Below, in pieces: positions 57,749 through 64,000 of a stretch of DNA of 64,000 nucleotides. The stretch is from Buchnera aphidicola (Chaitophorus populicola) (lineage in GTDB: Bacteria; Pseudomonadota; Gammaproteobacteria; Enterobacterales; Enterobacteriaceae). Under the pieces are notes generated by a model. That model did no database searches, was not told where the DNA came from, and saw only the letters and a list, made by a program, of their open reading frames with translations. The number at the start of each line of letters is the position of its first letter. Position 1 is the stretch's first letter. Made by a program: the position numbers and the translations under genes. Location of the stretch: NCBI RefSeq assembly GCF_964058995.1, contig NZ_OZ060382.1, forward strand, positions 248,001 to 312,000. Direction: 5' to 3'.

Positions 57749-59827
57749 TTAAACTTTTTTCATACTTAATCTTAATCTTTTTTGTCGATCTATATCTAAA
57801 ACTTTAACTTTCACTACTTGATTTAATTTTAAAAAATCTGATACTTTTTCTATATGTTTTTTTGAAATTTGTGAAATATGTACTAAACCTTCCTTACCTA
57901 AACCAATAGAAATAAATGCGCCAAAGTCCATTATTCTAGTAACTTTTCCTGTATATATCTTACCTATTTCTAAATCTGCTGTAATTTCTTGAATACGTTT
58001 TATAGCATGTACAGCTTTTTCTTCCATAACAGCAGAAATTTTTACTGTACCATTATCTTCAATTTCAATTGTAGTACCTGTTTCTTCTGTTAGCATACGA
58101 ATAACAGATCCTCCTTTTCCAATCACATCTTTAATTTTTTCAGGATTAATATTAATAACATGCACACGAGGAGCAAACTTGGAAATTTCTTTATTAGGAG
58201 TATTTATTGTTTTAGACATAACTTTTAAAATATAAGCAATAGCTTGATACGATTTATTTAAAGTTTCATATAAAATATCATATGTCATACCTTCAGTTTT
58301 CATATCTAATTGTAAAGCAGTAATTCCTTTAATACTACCAGATACTTTAAAATCCATATCTCCAAAATGATCTTCATCACCTAATATATCTGTTAATACT
58401 ACATAATTATTCTTTTCTTTAACTAATCCCATCGCAACACCAGCAATAGGTTGTTCAATAGGAACGCCAGCATCCATTAAAGCTAAAGAAGCACCACATA
58501 CAGAAGCCATAGAAGATGATCCATTAGATTCAGTGATTTCAGAAACTATACGAATAGTATAAGGAAAATTTTCTATAGAAGGCATAACTGCTAAGATACT
58601 TTTTTTAGCAAGTTTTCCATGCCCAACTTCTCTCCTTTTAGGAGAATTAATCATTCCTATTTCACCAACAGAATATGGGGGAAAATTATAATGAAATAAA
58701 AAACTATCAGTTTTATCACCTAATAATTCATCTAAATTTTGAGCATCTCTAGATGTTCCTAATGTGACTGAAACTAAAGATTGAGTTTCTCCTCTTGTAA
58801 ATAAAGCAGAACCATGTGTTCTAGATAAAACACTTGTTTTAATATCTAAATTACGAATAGTATCTGGATCTCGACCATCAATTCTTTTTTTTTTAATTAA
58901 AATATTTTTTCTAACAATTTTTTTTTCAATATCAGAAAAAATTTTATTTATTTCTAAAATACTTATATTTACATCTTGACATAAAATATTAGAGGAAATA
59001 ATATTTTTATATTTTTGTAATTTCTGTATACGTTTTTTTTTATTTGAAATAGAATAATATTTTTTTAATTTTTTTTTAGATAAATTTAAAATTTTTTTAT
59101 AAAGAGTATCATCTAAAGTATGAAAACAATCTGTCCAACTTTTTTTTTTTATTGAAGATAATAAATTTTTCATACTTTTAATCAATTTCTTTTGTTTTTT
59201 AAATCCATATAAAATGCCTTTAAAGATAATTTCTTTATCTAATTGACTAGATTCTGATTCTATCATTAAAATATTTTTATCAGTTCCAGATACTATTAAA
59301 TCTAACAAACTAGATTTCATGGCATCTGTAGTAGGATTTAAAACATATTTATTATTAATAAAACCTACTCTTGCTGCTCCAATCATTTTTTTTACTGGTA
59401 TTCCAGAAATATATAATGCAGCAGATACTCCAATCATAGAAACAATATCAGGATTAATTTTAGGATTTAATGATACCACTGTAATAATAACTTGCACTTC
59501 ATTATAAAAATTTTTTGGGAAAATAGCGCGAATTGGTCTATCTATTAATCGACCAATTAATATTTCATTTTCACTAGGACGACCTTCTCTTCGAAAAAAT
59601 CCTCCTGGAATTTTACCAGCAGCATATGTTCTTTCTTGATAATTTACAGTTAAAGGTAAAAAATCTTTAATTTCTTTAACTTCTTTTTGTCCAACAACGG
59701 TTACAAGTACAGATGTATCTTCTATACTAGCCATAATAGAAGATGTAGCTTGTCTAGCAATTAATCCAGTTTCTAAAGTTACTATATGATTTCCATATTT
59801 AAATTTAAATATAAATGGATTGAGCAA
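57749..59827 (-). CDS. pnp: Polyribonucleotide nucleotidyltransferase (PNPase)
   Basis: PNPase degrades RNA from the 3' end with phosphate and can add tails. The start is TTG at 59827 with AAGGA nine bases upstream; E. coli pnp also uses TTG and its first residues (MLNP) are the same. The 692 residues (711 in E. coli) contain two RNase PH domains ([20 protein letters not shown], then [41 protein letters not shown]), the KH domain [19 protein letters not shown] and the S1 domain [17 protein letters not shown]. Only the acidic tail is missing. It follows rpsO as in E. coli. Its RNase E docking partner region is absent in this genome's rne. Confidence 0.98.
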   Translation of the reverse strand: MLNPFIFKFKYGNHIVTLETGLIARQATSSIMASIEDTSVLVTVVGQKEVKEIKDFLPLTVNYQERTYAAGKIPGGFFRREGRPSENEILIGRLIDRPIRAIFPKNFYNEVQVIITVVSLNPKINPDIVSMIGVSAALYISGIPVKKMIGAARVGFINNKYVLNPTTDAMKSSLLDLIVSGTDKNILMIESESSQLDKEIIFKGILYGFKKQKKLIKSMKNLLSSIKKKSWTDCFHTLDDTLYKKILNLSKKKLKKYYSISNKKKRIQKLQKYKNIISSNILCQDVNISILEINKIFSDIEKKIVRKNILIKKKRIDGRDPDTIRNLDIKTSVLSRTHGSALFTRGETQSLVSVTLGTSRDAQNLDELLGDKTDSFLFHYNFPPYSVGEIGMINSPKRREVGHGKLAKKSILAVMPSIENFPYTIRIVSEITESNGSSSMASVCGASLALMDAGVPIEQPIAGVAMGLVKEKNNYVVLTDILGDEDHFGDMDFKVSGSIKGITALQLDMKTEGMTYDILYETLNKSYQAIAYILKVMSKTINTPNKEISKFAPRVHVININPEKIKDVIGKGGSVIRMLTEETGTTIEIEDNGTVKISAVMEEKAVHAIKRIQEITADLEIGKIYTGKVTRIMDFGAFISIGLGKEGLVHISQISKKHIEKVSDFLKLNQVVKVKVLDIDRQKRLRLSMKKV

Positions 59828-59919
59828 AATAAATATCCTTAAAATATTAAATTAAAAACATTATTTTAATAATATTTAAAATTCAATAGAACTTAAAAAT
59901 AAAGACAATATAATTAAAA

Positions 59920-59942
59920 AAAAGGGCTAAAATCGCCCTTTT
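59920..59942 (-). terminator. Rho-independent terminator after rpsO
   Basis: On the minus strand AAAAGGGC pairs with GCCCTTTT around a 7-base loop and is followed by T residues (the A-run 59916-59923 on the plus strand). It lies between rpsO and pnp, the same place as the terminator t1 known in E. coli, and is the most canonical terminator in the window. Confidence 0.85.
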
Positions 59943-60001
59943 CATATTTTTATATTATTAATTTATAAAAAATTTCTTTAAAAAAGTTTAACTTTATAGA
60001 T

Positions 60002-60271
60002 TTATCGACGAATTTTTAAATCTTTAATAATAGAATTATATTCAGAAACAGATTTTTTCCGCATATATTTTAATAATTTTCTACGTTTAGAAACCATTTT
60101 TAATAATCCTTTTCTACTAGAAAAATCTTTTTTGTGTATTAAAAAATGGTTTTGTAAATCATTAATTTTATATGTTAAAAGTGCAATTTGTACTGTAATA
60201 TTTCCACTATCTAAAACATTTTTTCCATATTTAGTAATTATACTTTTCTTATTTAAATTCATTTCTAACAT
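60002..60271 (-). CDS. rpsO: 30S ribosomal protein S15
   Basis: S15 is a primary binder of the 16S rRNA central domain. The 89 residues equal E. coli S15 and include GNITVQIALLTYKINDLQNH, HKKDFSSRKGLLKMVSKRRK and the ending LKIRR. The ATG at 60271 is set by AAGGA six bases upstream. It lies 28 bases after truB and before pnp, and a canonical terminator follows, so some transcripts end here and the rest may read into pnp. Confidence 0.98.
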   Translation of the reverse strand: MLEMNLNKKSIITKYGKNVLDSGNITVQIALLTYKINDLQNHFLIHKKDFSSRKGLLKMVSKRRKLLKYMRKKSVSEYNSIIKDLKIRR

Positions 60272-60299
60272 ATTCGTTCCTTGTAATTAATAAATTTAT

Positions 60300-61277
60300 T
60301 TATTTTTTATCATGAAATTGCTCATATAAATTATATTTATTATATAAATTTTTATTTATTAGCCTGTAAGGATATAAATATATGTAATTTTTTATTTTTC
60401 CTAAACCAATAAATTTTTTTTTAGTATTCATAATACAAATTAATCCATTTTGATATCTAGTAAATAATCTTATACATTGTCCATTTTGAATATTTACTGT
60501 TTCTTTTAAACTAATATAAATTTTATTTAAACTAGAAACTATAGAATTAATTGGAATAAGTAATTTTTTTAATTTTTTAAAAAAAATTTTTTTAGATTTT
60601 TTAAAATATTTATTTTTAAAAAAATTTAATTGATCTATAGTTATAGCTGAATTACAAGAATATGAAGATACTTGCATTCGTCTTAAAAAAATTACATGAG
60701 CTCCACATTTTAAAAAATTACCTAAATCATTAATAATAGAACGAATATATGTGCCAGATGAACAAGAAATTTCTAATTCTATAATATTTTTACTTCTATA
60801 TAAACTATGTAATTTATAAATTTTAACTAATCGAGGTTTTAAAGGTACCTGTATACCTTTTCTAGCATACTGATACGATCTCAATCCTTTGTATTTAATA
60901 GCTGAAAAAATAGGAGGAACTTGAGATATTTTTCCTTTTAATCTATCCAATGCAGTCCGATATTGATTAGAACTAAACCTAGTGCTAGCAACATATTTGA
61001 TTTCTCCATAAGAATCTGCGGTTGAAGTTTTTTCACCTAATTTCGCGATGACGCGATATTTTTTATTAGATTTTATTAAATATTTTGTAAATTTAGTTGC
61101 TTCTCCAAAACAAATTGGAAGCATTCCTGTTGCTAAAGGATCTAAAGATCCAGTATGACCTGCTTTTTCTGCCAGAAAAATTTTTTTTGTAATCTGTAAT
61201 GCTTTATTTGAAGAAATACCAGTAGGTTTATCTAATAAAAGCATTCCATGAATATTTCTGAAATTATTAGAAATCAT
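60300..61277 (-). CDS. truB: tRNA pseudouridine(55) synthase
   Basis: TruB makes pseudouridine 55 in the T loop of nearly all tRNAs. The 325 residues (314 in E. coli) have LLLDKPTGISSNKALQ, the catalytic Asp in HTGSLDPLATGMLP, and the RNA-binding AIKYKGLRSYQYARKG. The PUA-like C-terminal region starting near 250 is kept but drifted. It lies 42 bases after rbfA and 28 before rpsO, the ancestral infB-rbfA-truB-rpsO-pnp order. Confidence 0.96.
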   Translation of the reverse strand: MISNNFRNIHGMLLLDKPTGISSNKALQITKKIFLAEKAGHTGSLDPLATGMLPICFGEATKFTKYLIKSNKKYRVIAKLGEKTSTADSYGEIKYVASTRFSSNQYRTALDRLKGKISQVPPIFSAIKYKGLRSYQYARKGIQVPLKPRLVKIYKLHSLYRSKNIIELEISCSSGTYIRSIINDLGNFLKCGAHVIFLRRMQVSSYSCNSAITIDQLNFFKNKYFKKSKKIFFKKLKKLLIPINSIVSSLNKIYISLKETVNIQNGQCIRLFTRYQNGLICIMNTKKKFIGLGKIKNYIYLYPYRLINKNLYNKYNLYEQFHDKK

Positions 61278-61319
61278 TCAATTTTCCATCATAACTAATA
61301 TATTAAAAAAAAAAATAAA

Positions 61320-61670
61320 TTATTTCAATGTTTTTAATAAATTAGATATTTTATTTCCTTCTATATAAGAAAAATCATTAAAAAAAACTAATTGTGGAAT
61401 CATTCGTAATTTTAAATTTTTACTTAATAAAAATCGTATATATGAAGCAGCATGATTTAAAATTTCTATAGAAGACTTTTTGAAATTATGATTGATTTTA
61501 TTAAAACTAACATAAATTTTAGCATAAGATAAATCTTTAGAAATAATGACATCTAAAATAGTAGAAAATTGATTTAACCTAGGATCATTAATACAATTTT
61601 GAATAATATAAGAAATTTCTTTTTTAATTTCTTGAGATATTCTTTTTATTCTATAAATATTTTTATACAC
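61320..61670 (-). CDS. rbfA: 30S ribosome-binding factor A
   Basis: RbfA is a KH-fold assembly factor for 16S rRNA 5'-end maturation and cold adaptation. The 116 residues (133 in E. coli) contain RIKRISQEIKKEISYIIQN, DLSYAKIYVSF and the signature LRMIPQLVFFNDFSYIEGNKI. The C-terminal tail of E. coli is missing. It lies 55 bases after infB and 42 before truB, so co-transcription is likely. Confidence 0.95.
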   Translation of the reverse strand: MYKNIYRIKRISQEIKKEISYIIQNCINDPRLNQFSTILDVIISKDLSYAKIYVSFNKINHNFKKSSIEILNHAASYIRFLLSKNLKLRMIPQLVFFNDFSYIEGNKISNLLKTLK

Positions 61671-61725
61671 TATTTTATTTTTTCCAAAATATATTTAAAA
61701 TTTTTTATTTAATAACGTGATATAA

Positions 61726-63927
61726 TTATAATCTTTTAATTTTTTTAATTTTATATACTTCTATTATATCATTAACACGAATATCATTATAGTTCTTTAT
61801 CCCAATTCCACATTCTGTTCCATTTCTAACTTTTTTTACATCTTCTTTAAAACGTCTTATTGATTCTAACTCTCCTTCATAAATTACTATATGATCTCTT
61901 AATATTTTAATAGGATGATTTCTTTTAATAATTCCTTCAGTAACCATACATCCTGCAATAAAACCAAATTTAGGAGATTTAAAAACACTTCTTACTTCTG
62001 CTAAACCGATCATTTCTTGTTTATATTCAGGTGATAACATACCGTAAATAGAAGATTTAAGTTCGTTAATTAAATTATATATAACAGAATAATATCTTAA
62101 TTCTAGATTTTCTTTTTTAATAATTTTTTTTGCCGGAACATCTGCACGTACGTTAAATCCAATAATAATTGAATTAGATGTATTAGCTAAGTACGCATCT
62201 GTTTCATTAATTCTTCCAACATTAGCACTAATGATATTAATATTTACTTCTTTATGAGATAATTTTTTAATAGCAGAAGAAATAGCTTCTAAAGAACCTT
62301 TAGAATTAGATTTTAAGATTATATTTAATTCTGAAATTTTTTTTTTATTAATGTTATCAAATAAATTTTCTAAATTTATTTTTTTTTGTTTTAAAAATAA
62401 CTCTTGTTTTTTTTTCTCTTTTCTATATAACGCTACTTCTTTCGCTTTTTTCTCATTATGTACTACAGTTAAAATATCTCCTGAAACAGGTAAACCAGAT
62501 AATCCTAATATTTCTACTGGAATAGAAGGTCCAACTTTTAAAAGATCTTTTTTATGCTCATTTTTGATAGATTTAATTTTACCATATTCTGATCCACATA
62601 AAACTATATCTCCTTTTTTCAATTCACCTTCTTTAATAATAATATTTGATACTATACCTCGACCTTTTTCAAGAAAAGATTCAATTACAATACCTGTAGC
62701 CATTCCTTTTGAATAAGCAGATAACTCTAAAATTTCAGATTGTAATAATATACTATTTAATAATTTTTTTATTCCTGTTTTTAACTTTACAGAAATCTTA
62801 ACAAAAATATTTTCTCCACCTAATTCTTCAGAAAGAATATTATATTTCATTAATTCATTATTAATTTTTTCAATATTAATATTATTTTTATCAATTTTAT
62901 TAATTGCAACAATAATAGGTACTTTAGCAAATTGTGCATGTTGAATAGCTTCAACAGTTTGAGGCATTACTCCATCATCTGCAGCAATGATTAAAACCAC
63001 AATATCGGTAATTTGAGCTCCTCGTGCTCGCATAGAAGTAAAAGCTGCATGTCCTGGAGTATCTAAAAAAGTAATTTTTTTATTATTTACTACAACATGA
63101 TATGCTCCGATACTTTGAGTAATACCACCTTCTTCTTTTAATACCATAGAAGTTTGACGAATACAATCTAATAAAGAAGTTTTTCCGTGGTCTACATGAC
63201 CCATAACTGTAACAATCGGAGGTCTTAAAATTTTTTTTTGAGATTTATGAAAGCACCTATCTTTCATAATATCTTTTTCTAAAAAATCTTTATAAATTAA
63301 CTTTACTTTAAATCCCATTTCTTCAGAAATTAGTTGAGCTAAATCTAGTTGTAAAGATTGATTAATAGAAATATTAATTCCAGAACTAGACATTTTTTCA
63401 ATAACTTTAGAACTTTTTATTCCCATCTTATTAGAAAGTTCTAATACCGTAATTTGATCAAAAATAGTAATTTTTTTATTTACTACATTTTTTGGTTTAT
63501 GAAAAATTTGTTTTAAAAAATTTTTTTTAATATTTTTTTTAGAATATGTTGAATTTTTTTTAAATCTAACAGATGTAATATAATTTTTTTTTTTTTTTAT
63601 AAAATTTTTTTTTAATTTATTTTTTTTATTTAATGTTAATTTAAAATTTTTTGCATGTTTTTTTTTTATTTTAGAAAAAGAATCTTTTTTATATATATTT
63701 TTTGTTTTTAACAAAAATTTTTTAGAATTAATATTTTTTTTATTAAATTTTAAATCAACAACATTTTTTTTTATACCTATTTTTTTATTTAAATCATATT
63801 TGCTTTTTTTGTTTGAATTCTTTAAAACATTTTTTTTAATAAACTTTTTATTTTTTTTTGATATTTTTTTATCAATATTATGTATATATTTTTTTTTTTT
63901 ATCTAATTGAAAATCTTTTTTTCTCAT
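61726..63927 (-). CDS. infB: Translation initiation factor IF-2
   Basis: IF-2 is the GTPase that brings fMet-tRNA to the 30S subunit. The 733 residues (890 in the longest E. coli form) start with a Lys/Asn-rich tail of about 140 residues that replaces the E. coli N-terminal domains. The conserved IF2-N part ([20 protein letters not shown]) follows. The G domain has [27 protein letters not shown] and AINKIDKN. Domains II-IV continue to the C terminus with the fMet-binding C2 region ([20 protein letters not shown]). A T15 tract (63584-63598) in the tail codes for lysines. It precedes rbfA. Confidence 0.97.
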   Translation of the reverse strand: MRKKDFQLDKKKKYIHNIDKKISKKNKKFIKKNVLKNSNKKSKYDLNKKIGIKKNVVDLKFNKKNINSKKFLLKTKNIYKKDSFSKIKKKHAKNFKLTLNKKNKLKKNFIKKKKNYITSVRFKKNSTYSKKNIKKNFLKQIFHKPKNVVNKKITIFDQITVLELSNKMGIKSSKVIEKMSSSGINISINQSLQLDLAQLISEEMGFKVKLIYKDFLEKDIMKDRCFHKSQKKILRPPIVTVMGHVDHGKTSLLDCIRQTSMVLKEEGGITQSIGAYHVVVNNKKITFLDTPGHAAFTSMRARGAQITDIVVLIIAADDGVMPQTVEAIQHAQFAKVPIIVAINKIDKNNINIEKINNELMKYNILSEELGGENIFVKISVKLKTGIKKLLNSILLQSEILELSAYSKGMATGIVIESFLEKGRGIVSNIIIKEGELKKGDIVLCGSEYGKIKSIKNEHKKDLLKVGPSIPVEILGLSGLPVSGDILTVVHNEKKAKEVALYRKEKKKQELFLKQKKINLENLFDNINKKKISELNIILKSNSKGSLEAISSAIKKLSHKEVNINIISANVGRINETDAYLANTSNSIIIGFNVRADVPAKKIIKKENLELRYYSVIYNLINELKSSIYGMLSPEYKQEMIGLAEVRSVFKSPKFGFIAGCMVTEGIIKRNHPIKILRDHIVIYEGELESIRRFKEDVKKVRNGTECGIGIKNYNDIRVNDIIEVYKIKKIKRL

Positions 63928-64000
63928 TTTTTCTCTTATTATTTAGTTTAGAAAATAAAAACAATTTTATTAATTTATAATTCCTATTTATTTTTCTATT
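63928..64000. other. Upstream edge of infB, probable nusA side
   Basis: These last 73 bases are upstream of infB on the minus strand. AAGAGA just before the infB ATG is the ribosome-binding site. One minus-strand frame is open from the window edge until a TAA near 63943, and another has a TAA near 63990; either could end nusA, the expected neighbour, but neither shows a recognisable NusA C terminus. Confidence 0.3.

Noticed and set aside
62351-62716. A 121-codon frame on the plus strand opposite infB
   Set aside because: It lies fully inside the conserved IF-2 gene; its openness follows from the codon bias of infB.
63928-64000. 3' end of nusA
   Set aside because: Open frames exist to the window edge but neither ending resembles NusA, so I did not call a gene.

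Overview
The window is a stretch of chromosome from a strongly reduced, very A+T-rich gammaproteobacterial endosymbiont. It is almost certainly Buchnera aphidicola, the primary symbiont of aphids; the host lineage cannot be named from sequence alone. Three things support this. The proteins align closely with enterobacterial ones (PykA, GapA, PfkA, PNPase, ValRS, HtpX). Genes are close to minimal length, with Lys/Asn/Ile/Phe-rich codon use and long homopolymer A/T tracts. The order mfd-gapA-fldA-phrB-ybgI-sucAB-gpmA-pfkA-tpiA-rpsA-cmk-aroA-serC-serS-trxB-infA-aspS-pykA-zwf-htpX-cspC-yoaE-tsaB-minEDC ... ompA-flgK-rne-rluC-rpmF-fabDG-acpP-tmk-holB-ycfH-ptsG-hinT-porin-asnS-trhO-valS-argF-ridA-deaD-pnp-rpsO-truB-rbfA-infB is, from memory, the Buchnera backbone order. 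TGA is used as a stop, so the code is the standard bacterial one. No insertion sequence, prophage, CRISPR array or plasmid-like module was seen.

Layout. 1-11.8 kb: an N-terminally shortened Mfd running off the left edge, then gapA, fldA, photolyase, ybgI, the E1 and E2 subunits of 2-oxoglutarate dehydrogenase, and three glycolytic genes (gpmA, pfkA, tpiA). 12-18.3 kb: a minus-strand run rpsA, cmk, aroA, serC, serS. 18.4-31.3 kb: trxB, infA, aspS, pykA, zwf, htpX, cspC, yoaE, tsaB and the minCDE division-site operon. 31.5-33.1 kb: rsmC and three tRNA genes (Leu-UAA, Cys-GCA, Ser-UGA). 33.3-38.1 kb is the most eroded and unusual part: an OmpA-like barrel with a very long inserted loop and no periplasmic domain, about 1.5 kb of gene-free DNA where a flagellar rod/hook operon would lie, an isolated FlgK core fragment, and an RNase E cut off before its zinc link. 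38.2-46 kb: rluC, rpmF, fatty-acid genes fabD/fabG/acpP, tmk, holB, a frameshifted ycfH, ptsG and hinT. 46.2-54.5 kb: general porin, asnS, trhO, valS, argF. 55-64 kb: ridA, then a minus-strand translation/RNA-decay cluster deaD, pnp, rpsO, truB, rbfA, infB.

Together the genes describe a cell that imports glucose by PTS (ptsG), runs glycolysis (pfkA, tpiA, gapA, gpmA, pykA) and the oxidative pentose phosphate entry (zwf), keeps 2-oxoglutarate dehydrogenase, makes precursors for essential amino acids (aroA for the shikimate pathway, argF for arginine) and preserves translation and division-site selection. Regulators are almost absent. Most control signals that can be seen are simple hairpin terminators and a few sigma70-like promoters.

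No wholly new defence, mobile or biosynthetic system was found. The points most worth a second look are half-lost or remodelled machines: ycfH interrupted at an A11 tract (a candidate for rescue by polymerase slippage), RNase E ending before its zinc link while PNPase and DeaD stay intact, an OmpA with a roughly 105-residue inserted loop, a FlgK core without its polymerisation ends, a SucB whose subunit-binding domain is degenerate, and PfkA with Asn in place of a metal-binding Asp.
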